Shown: in pieces, positions 1 to 10,685 of the stretch | Position numbering within the stretch: position 1 is the stretch's first letter | How the letters are laid out: the number at the start of each line of letters is the position of its first letter | DNA from: Marinobacter sp. 1-4A | GTDB taxonomy: Bacteria; Pseudomonadota; Gammaproteobacteria; Pseudomonadales; Oleiphilaceae | Length of the DNA stretch: 64,000 bases | Direction: 5' to 3' | Assembly: GCF_016597725.1 (NCBI RefSeq) | Contig: NZ_VCGY01000003.1 | Coordinates: 310,001 to 374,000 of the forward strand | Position numbers and translations under genes: made by a program | Notes under the pieces: model-generated | The model's input: the letters and a program-made list of their open reading frames with translations, nothing else | Databases searched by the model: none | What the model was told of the DNA's origin: nothing

Positions 1-1010
1 CTGCGCCGGCCAAGGTTGGCGCTCCAGCGTCACAGAAAGCCATGGCTCGCGAGGTTCAACGGTTGATCGCGGAAGCAAGGCGAAGCGGCGACCCCCGCTT
101 TCTGGGTTATGCCGAACGCGTGTTCAATCAACTGGGCAGCCAGAAACTGAACGCCCCATTACTGGTACTGCGTGCCACACTGGCGCAGAGCATGCACCGA
201 TTCGACGCAGCGAGGAAGGATTTGCAAACCGTGCTCGACCGTTCTAATGCACCGGCACAGAGAACACAGTCTTTGGTGACTTTAGCGAATATCGAGCTGG
301 TTCAGGGACAATACGATCGAGCACAGCTTCTGTGTGAACGATTGAGAACCGAGCACCCAGGGCTCATTGCCTCCAGTTGTCACGCCCAAGTGGCCGCTCG
401 TACAGGCTCGGCCGAAGCCGCTTACACCGAGCTGGCGGCCACAACCCGCTCCGCGAGCAAGGTTAACATTCAGGGCTACCTCTGGGCTCAGGGTACGCTA
501 GGCGACATCGCCGCACAGCTCGGCAAGGATTCAGCAGCTAAGCACTGGCAGCAGGTGCTGAGTCTGGACCCGGACGACTTGTACACTCGGGCGCAACTGG
601 CCGATTGGTATCTACAAAATGAAAACCTCAATCAGGCGCTGGGTGTAACCGAAGGCTATGACGCCGTGGATAATTTGGCCGTTATACGCGCCATTGCCTT
701 GCGCCGCCTGAACCACCCTGAGGCTCCGGCACTGGCCTCCCGGCTAAGAGAGCGATTTGAAGAAGCTCTGTGGCGCGGGTCTATGTTGCACCAGCGTGAC
801 TTATCCCGATTCGAACTGGATATCGAACAGCGGCCCAAGGATGCCCTTCAACACGCCATGGCCAACTGGGACACACAGCGTGAGCCACTGGATACCCGTT
901 TGGCACTCAGGTCCGCGCTTGCTGCACAAGACAAGGCAGCACTGAGCCGCATACAAGAATGGCTAAAGCAGCAGAACCAATCTGATGCCCGCTATCCGGA
1001 GGCGTCGTGA
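1..1010 (+). CDS. TPR-repeat protein, 5' end outside window (partial)
   Basis: The reading frame is open from the first bases of the window, so the ATG at 42 is probably internal and the gene starts upstream. The visible ~335 residues are almost wholly helical with degenerate tetratricopeptide-like pairs (about residues 40-120 and 150-210, counted from the ATG at 42), which suggests a protein-interaction scaffold. No catalytic motif is visible. The stop codon overlaps the start of the HupE-type gene (TGATG at 1008-1012), so the two are translationally coupled and probably function together, perhaps in a periplasmic or metal-related process. The specific role is unknown. Confidence 0.7.
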   Translation, partial: APAKVGAPASQKAMAREVQRLIAEARRSGDPRFLGYAERVFNQLGSQKLNAPLLVLRATLAQSMHRFDAARKDLQTVLDRSNAPAQRTQSLVTLANIELVQGQYDRAQLLCERLRTEHPGLIASSCHAQVAARTGSAEAAYTELAATTRSASKVNIQGYLWAQGTLGDIAAQLGKDSAAKHWQQVLSLDPDDLYTRAQLADWYLQNENLNQALGVTEGYDAVDNLAVIRAIALRRLNHPEAPALASRLRERFEEALWRGSMLHQRDLSRFELDIEQRPKDALQHAMANWDTQREPLDTRLALRSALAAQDKAALSRIQEWLKQQNQSDARYPEAS

Positions 1011-2122
1011 TGTCTATAAAACAGACTCTAGCGTTGCTGGTCATGGCAGCTTTCGCCAGTACGGTATTCGCCCACAAGGCCAGCGACAGCTTTCTCTACG
1101 TGGATATGAATGCCTCTCAGGTGCGAATCGACGTGGCCCTTCGGGATTTGGCCCTGCTGGTGCCTTTGGATACCAATGGCGATTTGAAGGTCACGGTGCA
1201 GGAATTGCGCGCCCAGCGGTCGCTCGCGACACAAGCAATTGAAAACGCGCTAACTCTGACCAGTGGGCAAACTGCTTGCGAACTCAGGGGACTGACTTGG
1301 GGCTTGAGCGCTCACAGCGATGGCCCTTATTTGGCCACTGAATATCGCGTGGACTGCCCTAACGGCGAACCCCCGGAACAGGTTGAATACACCTTATTGT
1401 TTGATACAGACAGCCTGCATCGTGGACTGATTCAAATCACATCAGGCGAGACCCGCTCTCTCACCGTCGCCTCACCCGACAAACCGGTTGTTGATCTCAC
1501 CGAAAGTGCTGTGGGAGCGTGGAGCACCTTCGGGACTTTTCTGTATGAAGGCATAGTCCATTTACTGATCGGGCTTGATCACATGCTGTTTCTGCTGGTG
1601 TTAGTGTTGCCGGCTACGCTGATCAACCGCCGAGAGAACAGTCAGGGTACAGCACGCTCATTCAAATCGCGGTTACTGCAGTTGGCGGGCATCGTGACCG
1701 CTTTTACCCTGGCGCACTCCATTACTCTGGCACTATCGGCGTTGGATGTTATTCAGCTCCCCATCGCCTGGGTGGAAACTGTGATTGCGCTTTCCATCGC
1801 TGCGGCGGCACTTAACGTGGTTTGGCCTTTTTTGGGGCGAAAGACCTGGAAGTTGGCATTTGCGTTCGGGCTGATACATGGCTTCGGCTTTGCCAGTGTG
1901 TTGGGCGACCTGACCGGAGGTGTCTCCAATTTGGCACTTGCGCTTGCAGGGTTCAATTTGGGAGTGGAGTTCGGGCAACTGGGCCTATTGCTCATCGGCT
2001 TTCCCTTGCTCTATGCCTTGGCGCACATAAAAGCCTATCAACGGTTTATCGTGCCTTTGATTCTCTTGGGTGTAGGCTCCATCAGCTTGATGTGGGTAGC
2101 AGAAAGGGCAGGTTCCATTTAA
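1010..2122 (+). CDS. HupE/UreJ-family membrane protein
   Basis: About 370 residues. A signal peptide (cleavage near FA-HKAS) is followed by a ~150-residue extracytoplasmic region and then a C-terminal block of six or so transmembrane helices typical of HupE/UreJ_2 proteins. Conserved histidines sit in HLLIGLDHMLF, AHSITL and GLIHGFGF; these families are linked to nickel or other metal permeation. A GGAGG at 998-1002 lies 7 bases before the ATG at 1010, although an in-frame GTG at 1007 is also possible. It is the last gene of the operon and is followed by a strong terminator. The transported substrate cannot be read from sequence. Confidence 0.75.
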   Translation: MSIKQTLALLVMAAFASTVFAHKASDSFLYVDMNASQVRIDVALRDLALLVPLDTNGDLKVTVQELRAQRSLATQAIENALTLTSGQTACELRGLTWGLSAHSDGPYLATEYRVDCPNGEPPEQVEYTLLFDTDSLHRGLIQITSGETRSLTVASPDKPVVDLTESAVGAWSTFGTFLYEGIVHLLIGLDHMLFLLVLVLPATLINRRENSQGTARSFKSRLLQLAGIVTAFTLAHSITLALSALDVIQLPIAWVETVIALSIAAAALNVVWPFLGRKTWKLAFAFGLIHGFGFASVLGDLTGGVSNLALALAGFNLGVEFGQLGLLLIGFPLLYALAHIKAYQRFIVPLILLGVGSISLMWVAERAGSI

Positions 2123-2140
2123 AGAAGCACTCAAAAAAAG

Positions 2141-2164
2141 AGCCGGGCGCTTGCCCGGCTTTTC
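2141..2164 (+). terminator. Intrinsic terminator after HupE-type gene
   Basis: AGCCGGGC and GCCCGGCT form a perfect 8-bp stem around a 4-base loop, followed by TTTT. It lies 18 bases after the HupE-type stop codon. A preceding A-run means it could also work on the minus strand for the convergent gene at 2217-2864. Confidence 0.85.
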
Positions 2165-2216
2165 AATTCAAGGTTTCACAGCTGTTTTTTCAGAACTATC
2201 TTTTCAGAACTGTCTT

Positions 2217-2864
2217 CTAGTGCAACGCCCGCAACTGTCGCGGATACAACGCAGCACTGACTTCTGGCTCCTCCAAAAGATCCGCCAGTTCAAGATCAAC
2301 GTCTGACGCCTCGCCATGTTCAGGCAAGGGTTCGAACAGTGTGCTCAACCAGGACGCAATCGAAGGCTCTTCGTCACGCCTATAATCCGTCGACAGCGCT
2401 TTGATACGACGGAAGCCGATGATGCGCTGATGCTTGGGATCCCGGATTTGTTCGAATCCACGCCAGTACACGTGATCGCGCGTGTGCAGTTGCACAAACA
2501 AAGTGTCTATCGGTTCGTTTGTCTCGTCCTCCGCGCTATCTTTTGACGGGGCATCAAGATTATCCGCCGACGCTTCAGCCAAGGCTTCGGCGCCATCATC
2601 GTCTGCTGCTTCTTTCGTTTTCTGACGAATGGTTGTCCATGCAGGGTATAAAACCGCCACGGCATCCGCCTCAACATGCTCGCGGGCAGCGCGAAGAATC
2701 AATCCCCAGCGCGCCTTGTCGGCATCGGTTTCAAGTGAGTTGATGGGCAAGTCATAGCTTTGTTCGTTAGCCAGTACGATCGCCATCATCGGAGCGTCGA
2801 GCTCTCCCATGGCTTCAGCCTGTGCAACGGATACCAGTTCATCGATTGCCATCGGTTGGTTCAT
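2217..2864 (-). CDS. Hypothetical acidic protein
   Basis: 215 residues, not recognised. The N-terminal ~85 residues look folded. A low-complexity Ala/Asp/Glu-rich linker (about residues 88-115) separates them from a C-terminal part containing a short HTRDHVYWRGFEQI-like strand and helix region. No signal peptide or membrane segment. It is monocistronic, convergent with the HupE-type gene and upstream of nothing co-oriented within 100 bases. The acidic composition fits a cytosolic protein of a salt-tolerant bacterium. Function unknown. Confidence 0.6.
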   Translation of the reverse strand: MNQPMAIDELVSVAQAEAMGELDAPMMAIVLANEQSYDLPINSLETDADKARWGLILRAAREHVEADAVAVLYPAWTTIRQKTKEAADDDGAEALAEASADNLDAPSKDSAEDETNEPIDTLFVQLHTRDHVYWRGFEQIRDPKHQRIIGFRRIKALSTDYRRDEEPSIASWLSTLFEPLPEHGEASDVDLELADLLEEPEVSAALYPRQLRALH

Positions 2865-2975
2865 AATACGCTCGCCTCCTCGATGCCATCAGGGTGTATC
2901 AGGAAGATGATCTCCCTGACACACAGCATAGCTTGTTACGCGCATAAAGATAAACGTGGGGTTTCACGCAACAGA

Positions 2976-4490
2976 TCACAAACCCGCTTTTGGAAAGGCA
3001 TTTTCCAACCTTTCATAATAGCCAAACCACGGAGCAGCCTCTTCAAGCTGGGCTGCCAGCTGCAACAGAACACCTTCATCGCCATGGGGTGCACCCAGTT
3101 GTACACCAACCGGCATACCCTCCACAGTCCAATGTACTGGCACGGACATGGCTGGCGTTCCCGTCAAGTTGGCAAGCTGAGTGAACGGTGTGCGGGCCAG
3201 ATTTTCTATCGCGATCTGATCCACCTGACCGCTGCGATGCACCATTTTCCCGGCCTTGAGGGTTAGCATCAGCTTTGCTGCCATTTTTAAATGTGCAGGT
3301 GTCTCCAATTCACCGATCCGGGCGGGCATTTGCCCGGCGGTAGGGCAGAGGTAAAGGTCGTAACCGCTAAAAAACGCACCCAGCGCTCGGGCAAACTCAT
3401 TCCATTGTTGGCGCCGAAGCACATAATCAGACAACGGCATGGTATTACCCAGCATGCCCAGTAGGCGGGTATCCAGTTCAAAATCGCTGTTTGTGGCGCC
3501 AAGCTGCTCTTTGGCTTTCGCCATCATTGCAGACACCTCGCCAAAATACAGACCAAGATAACAGCGGGCCAACGCCATACCATCAAATTCCGGGCGAGCG
3601 TACTCAACTTTGTGGCCCAAGTTTTCTAGAATCCGAGCAGTTTCCTCAACGGCCGCAATACATTCGGGCGCCACGTCTGTGTCGTAGGGCGATGCGGTGA
3701 ACACGCCTATTTTCAGGCTACCCGGCGACTGTTGCATCAAATCCGCGTACGCAACATCGGGTTTGGGAATCACGAACGGATCGCCGGAGGCCGCGCCACT
3801 TAGCACGTCTAACATAGCGGCACTATCACGCACTGTTCGGGTAACCACGTGATCCGAAGAGGCTCCCGTCCAGGCTTCACCCAGCAAAGGCCCGCTGGAA
3901 ATACGCCCACGAGATGGTTTAAGCCCAAAGAGACCGTTATAGGCTGCGGGTATACGAATCGAGCCGCCACCATCGTTTGCGCCAGCCATCGGCACAACAC
4001 CAGCCGCAGTTGCAGCACCGGAGCCGCCACTGGAGCCGCCTGGTGTGACCTGAGTGTCCCAAGGGTTCAGAGAAGCCCCCCATAATTCAGACTCTGTGAC
4101 AGCCTTTAGGCCAAACTCCGGTGTTGTTGTGCGCCCCAAAAACACCAGCCCACCCTCGCGGGCACGGCGTACAAATTCGGAATCCTGTGGCGCAATATAG
4201 TTTTTAAAGCCGCGACTACCATAGGTGCAGGGCTTTCCAGCCTGTTCCTGAGACAAGTCTTTTAAAAGCAAAGGCACACCGGCAAAAGTTCCGTGCTTTG
4301 GGCACTCCTGCGCCAGCGCCTCAGAAAACTGGGGAAAGCAGATCGCGTTGAGGGAGCCGTTCACAACGGTTGCTCGTTCCACCGCAGCCTCGCATACTTC
4401 CCGGGAGGTTACATCGCCACGGCGGATAAGGTCAGCCAACGCGGTGGCGTCGTAACGCAGATATTCAGATTGCTTCATAAAGGCGTCCAT
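2976..4490 (-). CDS. Amidase, amidase-signature family
   Basis: 504 residues, the usual length for amidase-signature hydrolases. The catalytic Ser-cisSer-Lys triad is visible: the Lys in LLLKDLSQ, the glycine/serine-rich [10 protein letters not shown] block, and the nucleophile region [10 protein letters not shown]. The C-terminal [13 protein letters not shown] block is also characteristic. It hydrolyses a C-N amide bond; the substrate is unknown. It is not in an operon with gatB or gatC, so a GatA role is unlikely. An in-frame ATG twelve bases downstream (4478) is an alternative start. Confidence 0.9.
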   Translation of the reverse strand: MDAFMKQSEYLRYDATALADLIRRGDVTSREVCEAAVERATVVNGSLNAICFPQFSEALAQECPKHGTFAGVPLLLKDLSQEQAGKPCTYGSRGFKNYIAPQDSEFVRRAREGGLVFLGRTTTPEFGLKAVTESELWGASLNPWDTQVTPGGSSGGSGAATAAGVVPMAGANDGGGSIRIPAAYNGLFGLKPSRGRISSGPLLGEAWTGASSDHVVTRTVRDSAAMLDVLSGAASGDPFVIPKPDVAYADLMQQSPGSLKIGVFTASPYDTDVAPECIAAVEETARILENLGHKVEYARPEFDGMALARCYLGLYFGEVSAMMAKAKEQLGATNSDFELDTRLLGMLGNTMPLSDYVLRRQQWNEFARALGAFFSGYDLYLCPTAGQMPARIGELETPAHLKMAAKLMLTLKAGKMVHRSGQVDQIAIENLARTPFTQLANLTGTPAMSVPVHWTVEGMPVGVQLGAPHGDEGVLLQLAAQLEEAAPWFGYYERLENAFPKAGL

Positions 4491-4530
4491 TTGTTATTGT
4501 GATGACCGGAATGCCACGGATACATCGTTT

Positions 4531-5670
4531 ATGAACTTAAGATTCGCAAGCTTACGTCAGCTTGCACTGATTTTCATCCTGACCGCATTGAGGCAAGGGA
4601 CCCTGTGGGCAGAAGAGAGCCAAACCGAGACTGTCAGCACGGACACTCCGGATTGGACAGCCGTTGTAAGGAATTCGCCTTACTGGGTTAGTCAGGGCGT
4701 CTACACAAATATTCTCACCATACGCCGCTGGGTATTGAAAGAAGCCGGTTACTGCTCAAGCCCAGAGCGCCACATTCTGTTCGATATGCGCGGGCAGTTT
4801 TTAGGCTGGATAAGCAACGGCACCAATCGTTCCGCGACGCAAAAGCGCTTGAACGATACCCGGAAGGAACTGCATGCGAAAGGCCTTACCGAGGAGTGGG
4901 TTGCCGGTGATGCCAATACAAAAGGCTACCCATTCGCCCTGGCCTGTGAGCAGCCCCACGTGAATCTGGACATTGCCGTTGGCCGGTATTTAGGTGCCCG
5001 GGGAAAGGATAGAGTTTGGGGTGCTTGGGATGACCTTTCTTTTGCAACTCGCGAGCAGCCCGGCGCTCTCCATGATGCTCTGCTTTACATTGTGCAACGC
5101 CGGAGCGAACAAAACCGTTTCGCGTTACCGGAGGTTTTACCCCGATATCTGGCCGGGCAAATCTTAATTGAAAGTGGTGGGCAAGCGAGGGCCCATTCCC
5201 GCGCAAACGCTAAGGGCATTCTTCAGCTCTCACCTTCTGCGTTGAAAGACTGCCAGATCAAACCACAGAACTATTGGCACCGGCTGGCCCAGATTGATTG
5301 CGCACTTCGCTTAATGCACCAGAATGCCCGCAACCTGCAAGCTGCGTTCGAAAAGCGTTTTGGCCACCTAGCGGAAGCCAAGCGTAACGAACTCTTTGTG
5401 CTGCTATTGGTACAGGCCTACCACGGTGGCGCAAGCCGTGTGCAGGCGCTCCTTGATAACGAGACACTGGCCAAGCCTGCAGAATACTTTGCCGCTAACC
5501 ACGAGCGATTTACCGCAGGCGACATAGCGTTTGGCATGGTGTTTCACAATTTAGGTCGAGATAGGCTGGGGCTCGCTTCTTTGTATTATGTTGCCGATGT
5601 TCAGCTCGCAACCGAGGCATTGTGCCGAACGCCAGCGCTTAAACCCGAGGAATTTTGCGCTTGGAAATAA
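4531..5670 (+). CDS. Lytic-transglycosylase-like periplasmic protein
   Basis: 379 residues with an N-terminal hydrophobic signal segment (about 7-27, ending near LWAEE). The C-terminal half (from ~205) resembles the SLT goose-lysozyme-like fold: the catalytic Glu would be E214 in ILIESGG, followed by ANAKGILQLSPSAL, which matches the G-x-Q-L/M segment of the family. The N-terminal ~180 residues are unrecognised. It probably acts on peptidoglycan in the periplasm. Divergent from the amidase and convergent with the diguanylate cyclase, 12 bases away. Confidence 0.7.
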   Translation: MNLRFASLRQLALIFILTALRQGTLWAEESQTETVSTDTPDWTAVVRNSPYWVSQGVYTNILTIRRWVLKEAGYCSSPERHILFDMRGQFLGWISNGTNRSATQKRLNDTRKELHAKGLTEEWVAGDANTKGYPFALACEQPHVNLDIAVGRYLGARGKDRVWGAWDDLSFATREQPGALHDALLYIVQRRSEQNRFALPEVLPRYLAGQILIESGGQARAHSRANAKGILQLSPSALKDCQIKPQNYWHRLAQIDCALRLMHQNARNLQAAFEKRFGHLAEAKRNELFVLLLVQAYHGGASRVQALLDNETLAKPAEYFAANHERFTAGDIAFGMVFHNLGRDRLGLASLYYVADVQLATEALCRTPALKPEEFCAWK

Positions 5671-5682
5671 CCTTACTTTTGG

Positions 5683-8034
5683 CTATTCCTTCGACTCCCC
5701 CACAGGCGTAACCACAACACGGTTTCGGCCTTGCGACTTGGCAAGATAGGCGCCTTCATCAGCCCGGGCGACCACGTCTTTGGGTTCGCGGTCTGCAGGT
5801 AGCAACTCGGTCATACCAATACTCGCGGTCACTCCGAACATGCGACCTTCGTGCTCAATTTCTAGCGCTTCAACCCCTGCACGAATACGTTCGGCAAGGG
5901 TTTTGGCTCTACTTAGACCACAAGCGGGCAGAATGATGCCAAACTCATCCCCCCCTAATCTCGCCACCGTATCCGACTGGCGCACCGATTCTTTGAATAG
6001 GTCGGACAGACGACGAAGCATTTCATCACCGAGCAGGTGTCCACCTTCGTCATTCACAGGCTTAAAGTGATCAAGGTCGATCAGCATTAACACAGAGCTT
6101 GCTTCCTGCCGCGACGACTCACCGAGCACTTTACCCAACGAAGCATTGAATGCACGACGGTTCACTAGCTGCGTTAGGCTGTCGTGGGTTGCTTCCCAAG
6201 ATAGCCTCTCTTCCTCGCGCCGACGCTCAGCGTCGTCCCTGAATACGAACACCAGCCGTTCGTTCTCCCGCCCCTGTCGGATGTGGATCATACTGAGATC
6301 AACATCGAAAGCATCGCCTCTGCGATTGCGAAGGGTAACGTACAGGCTGTCGAGATCATCATGAGCAAGGAACCAGTCATGAGTGAGCGCCTGATCTTCG
6401 TGCTCAATTCCCACCAACTCAAAGACATTTGAGCCAATATAGTCCTCGCCAGTGCCCAAAAACCGGCCCGCCGCTTGGTTCGCATAACGTATGGCTCCGC
6501 CGGTATCGGCCATCAAAACACCGTCTTGCATTACTCCCAGTATGTTTTCTGCCCTCTGCCGCTCATCCCGCAGTGCATCCTCAACTTCCAATTCGTGCGA
6601 AATATCCCGCACAATCGTAACGGTGCCCATGACCTTTTCAGGCGTTTCAAGAATCGCCGTCATTACCTGACACCAAACCGGTGCGCCTGTATTCAAGCCC
6701 TGCAAACGGAAGCGATCACGAAATACCACCTGTCCCTCAAGCGCTTTTTGCCAACCTTCAATCACCGCATCACGGTCATCGTCTGCGATGCAATCGAATA
6801 AATGGGTACCGCTAAGCGCGGCCAATTTCAGGCCGATAATGCTCTCGAACACAGGATTCACAAACTCGATACGGCCAAGTACATCTGCCTGCACAATGCC
6901 GATAGGGGCGCCCCGGGTGAGTGATCGGAAAAACGCTTCCCGCTCGGCCAACGAACTAAGAACGTCCTCACGCTCATCCATGACCAGATTGAATATTTCT
7001 GCCACTTGACTGATTTCCGAACCCCCGGAAACCCCCACCGGTTTATTGCGCACACCAAGGTGGCGCTCATGCACTTGCAGCCCAAGTTCGCCTAAAGGCG
7101 CCATCAAACGACGGAAACGCCACATAGCCATCGGAACAACGAGCAAGATCACAACCAACAATATCCAGAGAAACGCATCTTTAAGGCGAGTAGCGGGAGC
7201 ATAAGCTTCGCGAGCGGGCCAAACAGCGGCTACAAACCAAGGCACCTCAGACATTTGCTGAACCGACAGGATTATACGTTCACCTTTGGCGTTACTGGTT
7301 CTGGCTGTCCCCTCAAATCCGCTCATAGCTCGACTTAGCACCGGATTGCTATCACTTACCGGTTGCATAACCTCTCCGGTGCGGCCGTTGGCCAGTACAA
7401 TCCCATTGCGGGCTATGATAGTTAGGTAACCGGTTTTGCCTATGCGAATATTCGAGAGTTCTTCTATAAGGTGCTCACCCGCTAGTGAAATCGCACCCCC
7501 GAGCATACCAATAAAGCGCTGATGATGATCAAACACTGGAGCAGCCACCATAACAGCGGGCCTGCCTTGATAGTGTGAGCGGTAGGGTTCGCTAATCTGT
7601 GGAGTAAGCTGCACGGAGATTCGACGGAAGTAGGAGCGATTGCTGATATCCGTCCCAACCATCTTCAGCTCCTTAGGGTGCTCAGCAATGACTTTACCTT
7701 GCGCGTCAATTAGGTAAATACCATCAAACAGGTGCTGCAATGCGGTTTGCCGGCGCATCAAAATTCCTGCGCGCACTTCGAAAGCTGCCTCGCTCATAGT
7801 GAATCCCTGAGCGACGTGGTTTAACGCTTCCAAGCGCTGTGACAGTTTGTCATCCAATTCGCCAGAAACCAGCCGCGCAATGGTCTCCACCTGATTTGCA
7901 GACTGTTGCTCAAGTTCCGACCTACTAAGAAACGAGCCTGCAAGCGCGACCAGAAGAGCCGTTAAAATGACGACACCCACCACAAGAAGCACGGCTCGGT
8001 TCACCAAGCTGCCCAGCCAACGACTCATCAGCAC
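5683..8034 (-). CDS. Membrane sensor diguanylate cyclase (dCACHE-HAMP-PAS-PAS-GGDEF)
   Basis: 783 residues. Two transmembrane helices (about 13-33 and 286-306) bracket a periplasmic double-CACHE-type sensor domain. Next come a HAMP-like linker, two PAS domains (about 367-480 and 490-610) and a C-terminal GGDEF domain. The active site reads RLGGDEF and the product-inhibition I-site RQSD is intact, so it should make c-di-GMP and be feedback-inhibited. There is no EAL domain. The start is a GTG at 8034, with a GGAG further upstream; an ATG at 8028 is the alternative. Monocistronic. The ligand is unknown. Confidence 0.9.
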   Translation of the reverse strand: MLMSRWLGSLVNRAVLLVVGVVILTALLVALAGSFLSRSELEQQSANQVETIARLVSGELDDKLSQRLEALNHVAQGFTMSEAAFEVRAGILMRRQTALQHLFDGIYLIDAQGKVIAEHPKELKMVGTDISNRSYFRRISVQLTPQISEPYRSHYQGRPAVMVAAPVFDHHQRFIGMLGGAISLAGEHLIEELSNIRIGKTGYLTIIARNGIVLANGRTGEVMQPVSDSNPVLSRAMSGFEGTARTSNAKGERIILSVQQMSEVPWFVAAVWPAREAYAPATRLKDAFLWILLVVILLVVPMAMWRFRRLMAPLGELGLQVHERHLGVRNKPVGVSGGSEISQVAEIFNLVMDEREDVLSSLAEREAFFRSLTRGAPIGIVQADVLGRIEFVNPVFESIIGLKLAALSGTHLFDCIADDDRDAVIEGWQKALEGQVVFRDRFRLQGLNTGAPVWCQVMTAILETPEKVMGTVTIVRDISHELEVEDALRDERQRAENILGVMQDGVLMADTGGAIRYANQAAGRFLGTGEDYIGSNVFELVGIEHEDQALTHDWFLAHDDLDSLYVTLRNRRGDAFDVDLSMIHIRQGRENERLVFVFRDDAERRREEERLSWEATHDSLTQLVNRRAFNASLGKVLGESSRQEASSVLMLIDLDHFKPVNDEGGHLLGDEMLRRLSDLFKESVRQSDTVARLGGDEFGIILPACGLSRAKTLAERIRAGVEALEIEHEGRMFGVTASIGMTELLPADREPKDVVARADEGAYLAKSQGRNRVVVTPVGESKE

Positions 8035-8179
8035 AGCAGAGCTACTCCGTTCTGCAGGGATTGAGTGTTAATGGTACGGCCTCCGGTGTCGAATCAGATC
8101 ATGCGTGAAGACTGGGCTCAATGGCGACACAAATTCTAACAGAGGCTTGCGGCCTAAAGAATTACAGTCCTTGCAATTC

Positions 8180-8204
8180 GAATGATAATCTTTATTATTC
8201 TCAT
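8180..8204 (+). promoter_or_regulatory. Fur box upstream of exbB-exbD-exbD-tonB
   Basis: The segment around TGATAATCTTTATTA matches the 7-1-7 Fur consensus (TGATAAT-N-ATTATCA) with two mismatches and sits 28 bases before the exbB start. With iron bound, Fur would repress this operon. Position and downstream gene content agree; binding is inferred. Confidence 0.75.
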
Positions 8205-8231
8205 GATGTTTCAGCAAGAGCGATAACTGGC

Positions 8232-9047
8232 ATGAGCAACCCCCTAGCACCTCTCGATTCCACACTCACGGACGACCCTATTAACCAGCTACTCGCCATG
8301 GGCGGCCCTGTCATGATGGTGTTGCTTGTGATGGCAGTTCTGGGCCTCATTACGTTTATTTATCTGATACTCGTGGGCGCGGTGTACGCTCCGAGATTGT
8401 CCAAAAAACTAAAAAATGTGATGGCACTTTGGCAACACAGCCCTGCGGACGTAAATCCGCAAGCCATTCGCCAACAAACCAGCCGCTGGGCGAAACTGAA
8501 CCCTCTCCATGGCTTAATAACCAACACCATTGAAGCTCGACAAAACCAGCAAGACGACAGGCAGATCCGCGAAACCGTAGCACGGGACGCACAGCAAGCT
8601 CTTGAGCCCTTTGAAGCCCCCCTGAAAATCATTGAAGTAATCGCTGCTCTGGCGCCATTGCTCGGTTTGCTGGGAACCGTGCTGGGAATGATGGAAGCAT
8701 TCAGCGCCATGGCGGCTACGGAAGGCCGAGCAAATGCATCTCAGTTAAGTGGCGGCATTTACGAAGCTTTGACCACCACCGCAGCTGGCCTTGTGGTCGC
8801 CATTCCATTTGCGGCACTGGCTGCTTGGATTGAGTTCCGGTTAAGACGTATCCATAAGCTTGTTAACAGCAGTTTGGTTACTGTGCTCACCGCTTCGCCA
8901 CAAGCCTTTGCCGTGGCAACCGAAGCCGCAAGCGAGGCGACCACTAAAGCGGTCGAGCCTGCCCCCAGCCAATCCCGCCCAAAGGCACAAGACGAGCCGG
9001 AATCAGCATCCCACAGCAGACAGCGGTTCGCCCATGCAACTGGTTGA
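8232..9047 (+). CDS. exbB: ExbB-type proton channel (MotA/TolQ/ExbB family)
   Basis: 271 residues from the ATG at 8232. This start is chosen over an upstream ATG at 8121 because it leaves the Fur box outside the gene and gives a normal ExbB N-terminus. Three transmembrane helices are visible (about 22-50, 130-150, 172-200), with the family core LAPLLGLLGTVLGM and the GIYEALTTTAAGL segment lining the proton path. It forms the inner-membrane motor with ExbD that energises TonB. The C-terminal tail is a short Ala/Pro-rich extension. The next gene starts inside this one, 14 bases before its stop. Confidence 0.9.
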   Translation: MSNPLAPLDSTLTDDPINQLLAMGGPVMMVLLVMAVLGLITFIYLILVGAVYAPRLSKKLKNVMALWQHSPADVNPQAIRQQTSRWAKLNPLHGLITNTIEARQNQQDDRQIRETVARDAQQALEPFEAPLKIIEVIAALAPLLGLLGTVLGMMEAFSAMAATEGRANASQLSGGIYEALTTTAAGLVVAIPFAALAAWIEFRLRRIHKLVNSSLVTVLTASPQAFAVATEAASEATTKAVEPAPSQSRPKAQDEPESASHSRQRFAHATG

Positions 9048-9429
9048 ACTCAGGCCCAGCCGACCCATTCCAATCCGTATCACGCCACTGATTGATGTGG
9101 TCTTTATCCTGCTGGTGTTTTTTATGCTGACCAGCAGGTTACTGCCTGTGGATCATCTGGAACTCGCCAATAATACAGACGGCCGCAGCACCGTGACCGG
9201 TGAGCCACTTCCCTTGCTTACGGTTACCAAAGGCGGAGACGTTATGTGGCAAGAGCGCAATCTACCCGTTAGCGACCTCTTGCCCGTACTTCGCAACGCA
9301 GGCATTACTGAAGTAAATCTTACAACCGCACCAGATACCCAACTAAGCCTATTCACAGCCACCTTGGGTGAATTATCGCAGAGCGGCATTCAGGCCCACT
9401 GGCAACGCGCAACAAAAGAATCCCCATGA
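9034..9429 (+). CDS. exbD: ExbD-type biopolymer transport protein 1
   Basis: 131 residues. A single N-terminal transmembrane helix contains the signature TPLIDVVFILLVFFML, in which the Asp is the essential protonatable residue of ExbD. A periplasmic domain follows. The start at 9034 lies within exbB, so translation is coupled. It partners ExbB and the second ExbD to drive TonB. Confidence 0.9.
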   Translation: MQLVELRPSRPIPIRITPLIDVVFILLVFFMLTSRLLPVDHLELANNTDGRSTVTGEPLPLLTVTKGGDVMWQERNLPVSDLLPVLRNAGITEVNLTTAPDTQLSLFTATLGELSQSGIQAHWQRATKESP

Positions 9430-9832
9430 CTGAACTGTTTCCACCTCCCTCTACCTCCGGCAAGTCCTTGATGGAGCGGGTAGAGGATGCTCTTCTGCCA
9501 CTCATCAATCTGGTTTTCCTGTTACTGATGTTTTTTATCGTGGCTGGCCAGCTTGCTGATGACCCTTTACCTGATCTGCCCGCTACACCCGCAAGCAGCG
9601 AGCAACAATCGCCTCATGCTGACCTTATGGTGGACAATAAAGGGAACTGGCGAATAAATGGTGAAAATCTGGATGCGCAAGCTCTGCTGCAACGGCTACC
9701 AGAACCCGATGCACAAACCCCGCTGAAAATTGCCGCAGCCAGCCGTCTTACCATGGCAGATCTGGAAAGCCTTTTGCGCACTCTGGAAAATGGCGGTTAT
9801 AAAGAAATCCTGCTGTTGACGGAGCCTGAAGC

Positions 9833-9836
<4 letters not shown>
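9426..9836 (+). CDS. exbD: ExbD-type biopolymer transport protein 2
   Basis: 136 residues, overlapping the first exbD by ATGA at 9426-9429. The single transmembrane helix reads EDALLPLINLVFLLLMFFIV. The position equivalent to the proton-carrying Asp is an Asn (PLINLVF instead of PLIDVVF), so this paralogue may be a structural or modulatory partner and not an equal proton carrier. A short periplasmic domain follows. Two consecutive ExbD genes with one ExbB and a TonB are known in marine gammaproteobacteria. Confidence 0.85.
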
Positions 9837-10564
<728 letters not shown>

Positions 10565-10685
10565 TTTCATTGAACTTACATGGCGTTTTTTGTTCGATCA
10601 TGGCATCGTTAAATCGCAGGTAGATTTCCACCTGCCACCTATATTTACGCTTTATTGCTTCTATATCCGCCTCTTACTAGCCAAC

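Noticed and set aside
10616-10635. GCAGGT/ACCTGC hairpin after tonB as a terminator
   Set aside because: Only 6 bp, no T-run and about 50 bases after the stop; too weak to call.
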